From assembly GCA_022839995.1 (NCBI GenBank), contig JALHIN010000005.1, positions 30,866 to 94,865 on the forward strand: a DNA stretch of 64,000 bases. Reading direction: 5' to 3'. Below the pieces are notes generated by a model. It was given only the letters and a program-made list of their open reading frames with translations. It did no database searches and had not been told where the DNA came from. This document shows positions 7,295-15,090 of this stretch, one piece after another (positions within the stretch are counted from its first letter, which is position 1; each line of letters begins with the position of its first letter). Origin of the DNA: 79-D21 sp022839995. Its GTDB lineage: Bacteria; Synergistota; Synergistia; Synergistales; 79-D21. The translations under genes were made by a program, and so were the position numbers.

Positions 7295-8290
7295 TCAATC
7301 CTCCACGTAGTCCGCCGGATCCACCACCCCTAAGGGAGGTTCTCCGGCGAGAAATCGGCAGACGTTATCGACGGCTGCCTTCAGGGCGACCGGGAAGATT
7401 CCCTTGACCAAGTTCGAGTTGTGAGGGGAACCGAGGAAGTTTTCCAGCTCGAAAAAGGGGTACTGGAGCCTGAATTCACCGTGCGTGGCGGGTTCGACCC
7501 ACCAGGTGTCGATGCCGGCCCGGAAGGAGGGGTTGGCCTTCAGATGAACGTACAGGGCTTCCTCCTGGACCAGCGCCCCGCGGGCCACGTTCACGAGGAT
7601 GGCGTCTTCCCTCATCCACTCCAGCTCTCTTTTTCCGATCAAGCCTCGCGTCCTCCGCGTGAGGGGAAGGCTCAGAACGACGACGTTGGCGTCGCGAACG
7701 GCTTCCTCGAGCTGTTCCAGGGTTCCGATCCAGTCGACGGGTTCCAGGGTCCGGCCTGTCGTGTTGACTGCCCGGATCTCCATTCCAAGGCACCGGAAAA
7801 GGCGGGCCGTCGCTTTGCCGATCCCCCCGAAGCCGAGGATGGCGGCAGAAGCTTTGCGGAACCACAGGCTTTCCCGGCTGTTGTCGAATTCCCCGCGAGC
7901 CAGCTTCGCGTGAAGGGGCAAAAGGTTCTTCCCCAGGGCCAATGCCATGCACAGGGCATGTTCGGCAAGCGGTTCCGCCCAGGCCCCCGCGTTGCTGCAT
8001 AGGACCGCCTGCTTGGGCATGAGGGGGAAGGGCAGGGCATCCACCCCGGCCAGGAGGGACTGGAAGAGCCTGAGTTTTTTGAGGAAAAGCAGTTCCGGCG
8101 AGGAGATTTCCCTCCCGAGGATGAAGCTTAGGAGGACATCCGCGGATTCGAGCGCGGCCTTCCGTCTTTCGGGGTCAGTGAGGTCCTTGAGAAAAACCAG
8201 GCGGGAAAATTCTCCCAGTTCCCTGCCAAGCAGAGCTCGGGCTTCGCTGTCGGCTGGGAAACTGACCACGACCACAGGGTTTCGTTCCAC
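7295..8290 (-). CDS. D-2-hydroxyacid dehydrogenase family protein
   Basis: NAD(P)-dependent dehydrogenase of the D-isomer 2-hydroxyacid family, 331 residues. The Rossmann motif ILGFGGIGKATARL is near residue 150; the catalytic Arg lies in LVNVARGALV and the catalytic His in GSPHNSN. The start is taken as GTG 8290 because GGAGG lies 7 nt upstream; the frame is open further upstream but that region is not protein-like and overlaps the promoter side of the next gene. Substrate unknown (phosphoglycerate, hydroxypyruvate or a keto acid from amino-acid breakdown are possible). First gene of the operon with trkA-trkH; a functional link to K+ uptake is not obvious. Confidence 0.8.
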   Translation of the reverse strand: MERNPVVVVSFPADSEARALLGRELGEFSRLVFLKDLTDPERRKAALESADVLLSFILGREISSPELLFLKKLRLFQSLLAGVDALPFPLMPKQAVLCSNAGAWAEPLAEHALCMALALGKNLLPLHAKLARGEFDNSRESLWFRKASAAILGFGGIGKATARLFRCLGMEIRAVNTTGRTLEPVDWIGTLEQLEEAVRDANVVVLSLPLTRRTRGLIGKRELEWMREDAILVNVARGALVQEEALYVHLKANPSFRAGIDTWWVEPATHGEFRLQYPFFELENFLGSPHNSNLVKGIFPVALKAAVDNVCRFLAGEPPLGVVDPADYVED

Positions 8291-8387
8291 GGCGCTTCCT
8301 CCCCTGAAGGGCTTGCGGGATTTCCCCTGGGCGGGGACAATGCCAATCATAGACCAATTATGCCTTCGGGAGAAAGGGGAAGGGAAG

Positions 8388-8969
8388 ATGATCGGTCGTT
8401 TTTGCGTCAAAAGAGCCGGCAAGATTCTTTTCGCCGCCGCTTTGGTCCTGGTCCTTTCGGCGGCCTTGGCGGCCGCAGCGGAGTTTTCGGCCGAGATGGT
8501 CATCAAGGGCCCCGACGGGCAGGCGATGAACGGGAAAGTGTTCGTGAAGGGTCAGAAAATCCGGCAGGAGATGCAGCAGAACGGTGAAACGGTGGTCACG
8601 ATCCTCCGGTTGGACCGGCGGCTTTCCTGGATTCTCCTGGTAGACGAGAAAGCCTACTTGGAGATGAAGATGAGGGAAAGCTCCGAGGACCCCTCCCTGG
8701 TAGAGAAGGCCGACCCGGCGAAGGTCAGGCGCCTGGGGAAGGAAACGGTCAACGGCTTCCTCTGCGAGAAGGTCCAGGTCACCGACAATGGGACCGTGGT
8801 CACCCAGTGGATCTCGGAGGAGCTCGCCTGGCCCATCAAGGGCGAAGTGAAATCTCCCAAGGGGATCTCGTCCCACGAGTACAGGAACATCAGGAAGGGC
8901 GGCGTTTCGGATTCCCTTTTCGAGATCCCCCAGGGGTTTCAGAAAATGGCCGTGCCCGGGATGCAGTAG
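8388..8969 (+). CDS. Secreted LolA-like/DUF4412-type protein
   Basis: 193 residues with a basic start and a signal peptide (KILFAAALVLVLSAALAAAAEFS). The mature part reads like the LolA/LolB fold family, in which a half-barrel of beta strands carries hydrophobic groups: EMVIKGPDGQAMNGKVFVKGQ, then KIRQEMQQNG and a late EVKSPKGISSHEYRNIRKG. Proteins of the DUF4412 type have this layout and are of unknown function. ATG 8388 is preceded by GGGGAAGGGA. It is convergent with the DUF4403 gene and stands alone. Family call by pattern only. Confidence 0.6.
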   Translation: MIGRFCVKRAGKILFAAALVLVLSAALAAAAEFSAEMVIKGPDGQAMNGKVFVKGQKIRQEMQQNGETVVTILRLDRRLSWILLVDEKAYLEMKMRESSEDPSLVEKADPAKVRRLGKETVNGFLCEKVQVTDNGTVVTQWISEELAWPIKGEVKSPKGISSHEYRNIRKGGVSDSLFEIPQGFQKMAVPGMQ

Positions 8970-8977
8970 GGAGAGGC

Positions 8978-10429
8978 CTATCGGCTAGGGGGAATCCACT
9001 CCAGGGAGGCTTGTCCCTCCAGTCGGACCAGGAGTGCGAGCCCGTCCTTCGTGACCGCAACCGAGTCCAGGACGACCTGCCTGGCCGTCCCCCTCAGGGT
9101 GAGCCCGCTTCCGATTTCCTGCTTTTCCAGGAACCTGCCCAGTGTTCTTGAGGCCTCGGCCGCCGGCCCGGAAAGGGGAAAGACGGCAGCTTGCCGGAGG
9201 GTTTCAAGCAGAAGGGGCCGTCCGATCCAGGCGGCTGCCCGGACGAGCCCTGCCGCGGTCCCCTTGTCGAAATCGACGGAATCCAGCCGGATAACCTGCC
9301 GCTTGGCATCCCAGGCCGGCATCCCGAGGATGTAGACCGTTCCCGCCCGGCGGGAGGAGAAGATCCCGGCGCCCTCCAGCGCCTCTATATCCACTGCAAA
9401 GACCAGCCGGTTGCCGTTTGCCGAAACCGAAACCTTCCCGATCCTGAGTCTCCTCCCCTCCCCCATGGAAAGGGAACGGTTCGAGACCTCCTGTTCGAGC
9501 CTGCGGTTGAGAGCGTCGTAGCCGAGAAAGACGGGGAGCTCGATCGCGAATCCGGACCGGGTTTTCCCCGAAGCGGAGGTCGCGGCGGGGGGCAGGGGGA
9601 CCGCCCTCGGGGGTTCGGGTTTGAGCGTCGAGAGGGTCAATCGGGCTTCAAGCCCCGCTTCCAAAAGGGCCCGTTCCGGGCCGATCCGAACGGGGGGCAG
9701 ACTGACCGAAAGCGGGTGGACGGTCAGCCACAAATCCGGCGAGGCTGAGACGAGCCTGGGTTGCTGGATCTCCCGCCAGAATTCCTCCGCCCGTTCCCTG
9801 AGCTTCAGGGATTCGTTGAGGGCCGCGTCGATCCTTGGGAGGGCTTCCTCGATCCGGGCCCTCAGAAACTCGTCTGCGGCCCCCTGGAAGGTTACCCGGA
9901 CCCCGAGGAGGGTCGCGGTCGGCGGGCGGCGCCATTTCACGTGGATGCGCGCCTGGGTTTGGACTTTCCAGTCGGAGGTCACCGAAGGCCTTGCCGAGAT
10001 CTCGACGGTGGCCGCTCCTTCCGCGGAAAGGGAGACGGGCACGGAGAGCCCCAGGGCGGTTGCCGAGCCGTTCAGGCGGGCCTTGAAGGCGATGGGCACC
10101 GAAAGGACGAGACGGTCGCCGTCGAGATGGACGTCGGGATCCCCGTCCCTTCGGACGAGGTAGGTCCCGCGCCCATCGAAGAGGCTCTCCCTTACCGGGC
10201 TGGCCCCGCTGATCTCCTCGGGCAGCCTGGCTTGGGCAAGGGTTTCCAGCTCCCCCACCGAAACCGAAAAGGGAACGGAAAGGGTGGACACCGGGGGTTC
10301 GGGCAGCGGGTTTGCCGGTATCGGCACCGGCGGAGTCACGCCGAGAGGCTTGCTTCCGAAGGAAAAGAACCAGGCTCCCCCGGCGGCAGCTGCCAGGAAA
10401 AGGATAAGCAGGACGAATCCCTTGCGCAT
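8978..10429 (-). CDS. DUF4403-like exported or membrane-anchored protein
   Basis: 483 residues with one N-terminal hydrophobic segment (GFVLLILFLAAAAGGAWFF) that anchors or exports it, then a Pro-rich linker and a long beta-rich domain. The pattern VSTLSVPFSVSVGELETLA..., the repeated amphipathic strands and the C-terminal SLEWIPPSR resemble DUF4403 proteins, whose tubular-lipid-binding-like fold hints at lipid contact in the periplasm. ATG 10429 is preceded by GGAGGGAAGG. Function unknown; assignment is by overall pattern. Confidence 0.6.
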   Translation of the reverse strand: MRKGFVLLILFLAAAAGGAWFFSFGSKPLGVTPPVPIPANPLPEPPVSTLSVPFSVSVGELETLAQARLPEEISGASPVRESLFDGRGTYLVRRDGDPDVHLDGDRLVLSVPIAFKARLNGSATALGLSVPVSLSAEGAATVEISARPSVTSDWKVQTQARIHVKWRRPPTATLLGVRVTFQGAADEFLRARIEEALPRIDAALNESLKLRERAEEFWREIQQPRLVSASPDLWLTVHPLSVSLPPVRIGPERALLEAGLEARLTLSTLKPEPPRAVPLPPAATSASGKTRSGFAIELPVFLGYDALNRRLEQEVSNRSLSMGEGRRLRIGKVSVSANGNRLVFAVDIEALEGAGIFSSRRAGTVYILGMPAWDAKRQVIRLDSVDFDKGTAAGLVRAAAWIGRPLLLETLRQAAVFPLSGPAAEASRTLGRFLEKQEIGSGLTLRGTARQVVLDSVAVTKDGLALLVRLEGQASLEWIPPSR

Positions 10430-10560
10430 GAACCTTCCCTCCTCGACCTCATTTTATCCCGAAAGAAGACAGGATCCGGAAAAAGCGCGATACAATAGGC
10501 AAATGAAAACAACCCCGGCGAGAGCCGGGTCAGACCGCGAAAAGAAAGGGTGGTTGCAGG

Positions 10561-11823
10561 ATGAGCCGGATTTGCGACGTGAGCGCCATGGAAATCCTGG
10601 ATTCGAGGGGCAATCCCACGATTCGGGTGTTCGTGGAGCTGGACAGCGGAGCGAGGGTAAGCGCGTCCGTTCCCTCGGGAGCCTCGACCGGCGAGAACGA
10701 GGCCGTCGAACTCCGTGACGGGGACAAGGGGCGTTTCGGGGGAAAGGGCGTTCTGAAGGCCGTCACGAACGTCAACGAGATCCTTGGGCCGGCCCTTCTC
10801 GGGATGGATCCGACGCGGCAGGGGCAGATCGACCGAATGATGATCGAGATGGACGGGACGCCCAACAAGGCCAAGCTGGGAGCCAACGCAATCCTCGGCG
10901 TTTCGATGGCCGTGGCCCGGGCTGCGGCGATGGACTGCGGATTGCCCCTCTATGCCTACCTCGGAGGTTGCGGGGCCCGGCGCCTTCCCGTCCCGATGAT
11001 GAACGTCATCAATGGCGGCAAGCACGCCGAAAACAGCGTCGACCTCCAGGAGTTCATGCTCTTCCCGGTGGGTGCCCCGACGTTCGCGGAGGCCCTGAGG
11101 TACGGCGCGGAAACCTTCCATGCCCTGAAGGGCATCCTGAAAAAGCACGGGTATTCGGTGGGCGTGGGCGACGAGGGTGGGTTCGCCCCCAACCTGAAGA
11201 GCAACGAAGAGGCGGTCGAGCTGATGGTCAAGGCGATCGAGGCCGCCGGCTTCGAACCCGGCCGGCAAGTGGCCATCGCCCTGGATCCCGCCGCGAGCTC
11301 CTTCTGGGAGGACGGTTCCTACAACCTGGCAAAGTCGGGGCAGGGGCGGCGGACTTCCGATGAGATGGTGGACATGTACGCCGAATGGGTGGACAAGTAC
11401 CCCATCCTCAGCATCGAGGACGGGCACGCGGAGGACGACTGGAAAGGCTTTGCGGCCCTCACGAAAAGGATCGGCGACCGGGTCCAGATCGTGGGTGACG
11501 ACATCTTTGTCACGAACACCCGGTTCATCGCCCGGGGCATCGAGGAGAAATCGGCCAACGCGGTCCTGATCAAGCTCAACCAGATCGGTACGGTCACCGA
11601 AAGCATCGAGGCCATCGAGATGGCCCGCAAGGCCGGTTGGGGATACGTCATCTCCCATCGCTCCGGGGAGACGGAAGACACATTCATGGCCGATTTCGCC
11701 GTGGCCATGGGCGGGGGGCAGATCAAGACGGGTTCCGCCTGCCGCAGCGAACGGATCGCAAAGTACAACCGCCTCCTGGAGATCGAGGCGGAACTGGACG
11801 ACGCGGCGGTTTTCGGGCGATAG
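10561..11823 (+). CDS. eno: Enolase (phosphopyruvate hydratase)
   Basis: Interconverts 2-phosphoglycerate and PEP, 420 residues. Seen: the N-terminal specificity stretch EILDSRGNPT and SGASTGENEAVE, Mg2+ ligands in the barrel (IALDPAAS, SIEDGHAEDD, QIVGDDIF), the catalytic Lys in LIKLNQIGT and SHRSGETED. The active-site 'GVGDEGGFAPNL' is intact. It is monocistronic, with a strong terminator directly after it and a possible weak promoter (TACAAT at 10491). It connects gluconeogenic flux with the PEP carboxykinase encoded later in the window. Confidence 0.96.
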   Translation: MSRICDVSAMEILDSRGNPTIRVFVELDSGARVSASVPSGASTGENEAVELRDGDKGRFGGKGVLKAVTNVNEILGPALLGMDPTRQGQIDRMMIEMDGTPNKAKLGANAILGVSMAVARAAAMDCGLPLYAYLGGCGARRLPVPMMNVINGGKHAENSVDLQEFMLFPVGAPTFAEALRYGAETFHALKGILKKHGYSVGVGDEGGFAPNLKSNEEAVELMVKAIEAAGFEPGRQVAIALDPAASSFWEDGSYNLAKSGQGRRTSDEMVDMYAEWVDKYPILSIEDGHAEDDWKGFAALTKRIGDRVQIVGDDIFVTNTRFIARGIEEKSANAVLIKLNQIGTVTESIEAIEMARKAGWGYVISHRSGETEDTFMADFAVAMGGGQIKTGSACRSERIAKYNRLLEIEAELDDAAVFGR

Positions 11824-11848
11824 CCCGCGGGAGGCCGAAAAATCCGAG

Positions 11849-11886
11849 AGAGGGCCGGCGGAAAATTCCGCCGGCCCTCTTTTTTC
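11849..11886 (+). terminator. Terminator of eno
   Basis: A perfect 15-bp stem (AGAGGGCCGGCGGAA at 11849-11863; reverse complement at 11866-11880) followed by six T. The T run ends 3 nt before the -35 of the next promoter. Confidence 0.93.
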
Positions 11887-11888
11887 TA

Positions 11889-11917
11889 TTGCAAAGTAAA
11901 AAGTCATACTTTATACT
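11889..11917 (+). promoter_or_regulatory. Promoter and probable MerR operator of the efflux operon
   Basis: TTGCAA (11889-11894), a 17-nt spacer and TATACT (11912-11917). The spacer holds an inverted repeat, AAAGTA (11893-11898) and TACTTT (11907-11912), centred between -35 and -10; a wider imperfect symmetry extends to GCAA/TTGC. An operator inside the spacer is the classical MerR-family arrangement, and a MerR-family gene is first in the operon, so autoregulation is likely. Confidence 0.7.
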
Positions 11918-11960
11918 TGCCCACACTTGAACCTACAGCCGGTGACGGGGAGTGACCGCG

Positions 11961-12695
11961 ATGCCTCGCGAAAAGGCCCGAAAAGGGTTGAAAATGAAGG
12001 AGCTGGAGGAGATGACGGGAGAAAGCCGGGGAACGATCCTCTACTGGATTTCCCAGGGGCTGCTGCCGGCTCCGCTCAAGACGAGCGCGAACATGTCCTG
12101 GTACGACCCCAGGTACCCGAAGCTCATCGAAGCCATCCGACTCCTGCAGAAGCGGATGAACTACTCCATTTCGGATATCCGGGCGTACGTGGAACAGAAG
12201 GGAGGGCCCCTGGGCCTCCTTTCGGCACGGGAACAGATCGACGATTTCCTCTTCGGGGGAACGAGCCCGACGATGGTCCGCATGGGCCGGGAAGAGCTGC
12301 TCGAGTCCGCAGGAATCGACTCCGAAACCCTGGACCGCATGCTGGAACTGGGGATCCTTCGGCCGGAATCCCCCGGGGAGTTCGACGAGGGGGACCTGAA
12401 CGCAGCCTTGAAAGTGAAGTCTTTGGTGTCCCTCGGCATTCCCCTGGAGGACCTTGCCTTTTACGGGAAAACTGCCGACACCGTGGCCCGGCTGGAAGCG
12501 GAAATGGTCCGAAGGGAATGGAAGGCGGCTCCCCCGGAAGAGCCCGAGGAGGCCAGGCAGAAAGCGCAGAGGGAATTGAGCTTTGCGAGACAGTATTACT
12601 TCGGAAGGGCTTTTCGCAGGGAGATCGAGAAGGTCGTGCATGCGTTCGGAAAGCCGCCGCTGGAGGCGGCGCGGAGAGGAGGGCAGGGACAATGA
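11961..12695 (+). CDS. MerR-family transcriptional regulator
   Basis: 244 residues. The N-terminal winged helix-turn-helix is clear (LKMKELEEMTGESRGTILYW, then WYDPRYPKLIEAIRLLQKR) and is followed by a second helical segment and a long C-terminal region rich in Glu/Arg. ATG 11961 is chosen over the in-frame GTG 11952 because GGGGAG lies 8 nt before it. Its stop overlaps the next gene as ATGA. As first gene of the efflux operon it probably senses the exported compound and controls the promoter just upstream. No metal-binding Cys cluster is seen, so an organic ligand is more likely than a metal. Confidence 0.82.
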   Translation: MPREKARKGLKMKELEEMTGESRGTILYWISQGLLPAPLKTSANMSWYDPRYPKLIEAIRLLQKRMNYSISDIRAYVEQKGGPLGLLSAREQIDDFLFGGTSPTMVRMGREELLESAGIDSETLDRMLELGILRPESPGEFDEGDLNAALKVKSLVSLGIPLEDLAFYGKTADTVARLEAEMVRREWKAAPPEEPEEARQKAQRELSFARQYYFGRAFRREIEKVVHAFGKPPLEAARRGGQGQ

Positions 12696-13990
12696 AGCGG
12701 CTTTTTCCGTTCCGGGTCATCGTCGTTCTTGGAGCGTTGCTGGCGGCGCCCTTTCCGTCCTTGGGCGCGACAATGCTCGACAGCGGGGGATACCTGGCGC
12801 TGGTGGCGGAAAAAAATCCCGAGCTGGCGGCGTCGGCCTCGCGAGTCGAGGCTTTATACCGGATCGTGGAAGTGGTGACCGGCTCGACGCGGCCTCGCTT
12901 GGGGCTGGTGGCCGCTACCGCCAGGACCCTCCGGGAGGGCGAGGGGGAAAGCACCCTATCCCTGAGCCTGGGAAAACGGCTGGATCTTTGGGGGCTTGAC
13001 GCGCTCAAAATCCGCCAGGCGGAACTGGCCGCCCAGCTCCAGGAAGCCCGGCATGCGGAATTTGCCGCATCCCTGATGCGGGAAGCCGAGACGGCCTACT
13101 GGAACGCCGCTGCCGGGAAGAGCACGGCGGCTCTCTATTCTTCGCTGCTGGCCCAGCGGGAAGAGGACCTTCGGGTGGCCCGCCTTCGGTTCGAGCAGGG
13201 AACTGCAGCGAAGCTGGACGTGTTTCGTGCGGAGGTCCAGGTGGAAAAGACCCGGGCGGCAAAAACCGAAGCGGAAGCGGCCCTGCGGGATGCCCTCTCC
13301 CTGATGGCCCGACTTGCGGGAGGAGAGCAGGTCGAGCCCTCCGAGGCCCCTTCCCGGTTCGACACCGCCCTTTCCGCGGACCTGGATGCAGCCTGGAAGG
13401 CCCGGCCCGAGGCACGAAGTGCGGCTCTCGAAAAGGAGGCGGCCGCCGTTTCGACCCGGATTGCCTCTCTCGGCATGCATCCCGTCCTGGATGCGTCCCT
13501 TGCCTCGACGCTCCTCTCCGACTCAAGGAACGCAGTGCCTCCCGAGTCCGACCTGCTGCTTTCCTTCCGGCTGGAGCTGCCGCTTTATGACGGAGGCCAG
13601 GTCCGTTCCGAGAAGGAATCGAAGAAGTTTCTTGAAAAGTCCGCGTCCTACGAAGAAGCGGCCTTGCGGGCGAAGGTCGCCATGGAACTGGAACAGGCTT
13701 CGAGCCGGCTGGTGAAGGCCCAGGCTCTGGAGAAAAGCCGGAAGAAGGAGGCCGAGCTGGCTTCCGAGGAGCTGCGGATCACGCGGCTCAGGTACAGGAC
13801 GGGGGTCGGGTCCCAGCTGGAGCTTCTCGATGCCCAGGTGCGGGAACAGGCCGCAAGGACGGCCTACCTGGACGCCCTGCGGGAAATGGCCGTCGCCCGG
13901 GCGGAGCTCTCCTACGCCCTCGGCCTGAGTGTCCCTCCCCGGGCGGGAACCGGGGAAAGACCGGCCGGAAAGGAGTATCCGAGCCCATGA
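12692..13990 (+). CDS. TolC-family outer membrane efflux protein
   Basis: 432 residues with a signal peptide (LFPFRVIVVLGALLAAPFPS). Two homologous helical repeats typical of the OEP family are visible: EADTAYW-like (MREAETAYWNAA), LRFEQGTAAKLDVFRAEVQ in the first and LRYRTGVGSQLELLDAQVR in the second, with short amphipathic strands between (DASLASTLL, LLLSFRLELPLYDGGQ). ATG 12692 overlaps the merR stop by 4 nt, and its own stop overlaps the next ATG. It forms the outer-membrane exit duct of the tripartite RND pump and is evidence for a diderm envelope. Confidence 0.88.
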   Translation: MKRLFPFRVIVVLGALLAAPFPSLGATMLDSGGYLALVAEKNPELAASASRVEALYRIVEVVTGSTRPRLGLVAATARTLREGEGESTLSLSLGKRLDLWGLDALKIRQAELAAQLQEARHAEFAASLMREAETAYWNAAAGKSTAALYSSLLAQREEDLRVARLRFEQGTAAKLDVFRAEVQVEKTRAAKTEAEAALRDALSLMARLAGGEQVEPSEAPSRFDTALSADLDAAWKARPEARSAALEKEAAAVSTRIASLGMHPVLDASLASTLLSDSRNAVPPESDLLLSFRLELPLYDGGQVRSEKESKKFLEKSASYEEAALRAKVAMELEQASSRLVKAQALEKSRKKEAELASEELRITRLRYRTGVGSQLELLDAQVREQAARTAYLDALREMAVARAELSYALGLSVPPRAGTGERPAGKEYPSP

Positions 13991-15090
13991 GAACGCTGAA
14001 GGAACTGGTGAAGGACCGGAAAACCCTGGCCTGGATGATCATCGCGGGTCTTGCCCTGGGGGTCCTGGTTTTCCGCATCGCTTTCCCCCAAAAGAAGGCT
14101 CCGGCCGTATCGGTTTCCGCGATCCGCGCGGAGAAGGGCCTCCCCGTCACGATCCTGGTCGCGGAATCCAGGGCCCTGGATATCCGCCGCAGCTACTATG
14201 GACAGGTCCGATCGGCAAGGATCCAGGAGGTGACGGCTTTCCTCCGGGAAATCGTCGATTCCGTCCGGGTCGAAGTGGGCGACCGAGTCCGCGCGGGAGA
14301 GATCCTGGCCGTGCTTTCCGGAGGGGAACAGGCCGCAGCGGCCGCGGCTGACCGCGCTTCCGTAGAGGAAGCCAGGAAAGACGTCGAGCGGATGAAGGTC
14401 CTCTTTCGGGAGGGCGCCGTCTCCAGGGCCGAGCTGGATCAGGCCGTGGTGCGTCTCAAGGGGCTCGAGGCGTCTCTTTCGGCCTCCAGCAACCGGTCTG
14501 CGCGGACGGTCGTTCGGGCAAAGATCGACGGGGTGGTGACCGAAAGGCATGCCGAAGCGGGCGAGATCGCCGAACCCGGAAGGGTCCTGCTTGTCGTCCA
14601 GGACACGGCGGAACTCGAGATCGAGGTGCTCCTTCCCCAGGCCGACCGGCTGTACATCGTCGGGGGGACGGACGTGGAGGTCCCCCTGGAGGACCGGATC
14701 GTCCGGGGAAGCGTGAAACGCCTGGATCCGGCGGCGGATCCCAGGACAGGTTTGTTCAGGGCCATCATCGCAATGCCTCCCGACCGGGCGCTTTTGCCCG
14801 GCTCCACGGTTGAAGCCAGGATCCTGGTCAAGCGGAGCCTGGGAGGGGTCGTCCTGCCGTCGGGGATTGTCCAGAGAGAAGGGGACGAGAGTTTCGTCTA
14901 CGTGGTTTCCGGTGATGTCGTCCAGCGGCGGGTCGTGAGTCTCGGCGAAGGGGCGGACGGGCTGATCGAGATCCGGTCCGGGCTGAAACCCGGGGAAACC
15001 ATCGTGGCCGAGGGATCCTCGGCCCTTTATGACGGGGCCCGGGTCTGGATCCAGGAGGACGGGCCCGCCTCGGGCGAGGCAACCCCATGA
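13987..15090 (+). CDS. RND efflux periplasmic adaptor subunit
   Basis: Membrane fusion protein, 367 residues. One N-terminal hydrophobic anchor (TLAWMIIAGLALGVLVF), then a biotinyl-lipoyl-like half-motif (FLREIVDSVRVEVGDRVRAGEILA), a helical hairpin and the second half (VRAKIDGVVTERHAEAGEIA), a beta-barrel domain and a membrane-proximal domain (YVVSGDVVQRRVVSLGEG). It couples the TolC-type protein to the RND permease. Both ends overlap neighbours by 4 nt (ATGA), so the operon is tightly coupled. Confidence 0.9.
   Translation: MRTLKELVKDRKTLAWMIIAGLALGVLVFRIAFPQKKAPAVSVSAIRAEKGLPVTILVAESRALDIRRSYYGQVRSARIQEVTAFLREIVDSVRVEVGDRVRAGEILAVLSGGEQAAAAAADRASVEEARKDVERMKVLFREGAVSRAELDQAVVRLKGLEASLSASSNRSARTVVRAKIDGVVTERHAEAGEIAEPGRVLLVVQDTAELEIEVLLPQADRLYIVGGTDVEVPLEDRIVRGSVKRLDPAADPRTGLFRAIIAMPPDRALLPGSTVEARILVKRSLGGVVLPSGIVQREGDESFVYVVSGDVVQRRVVSLGEGADGLIEIRSGLKPGETIVAEGSSALYDGARVWIQEDGPASGEATP

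Noticed and set aside
8291..8506. N-terminal extension of the hydroxyacid dehydrogenase
   Set aside because: GTG 8290 has GGAGG at the right distance and matches family length; the extension overlaps the start of the divergent gene at 8388.
11927..12691. Fusion of a long N-terminal extension with the TolC-type protein
   Set aside because: The region is the MerR gene in another frame; the TolC-type protein has its own ATGA start and signal peptide.
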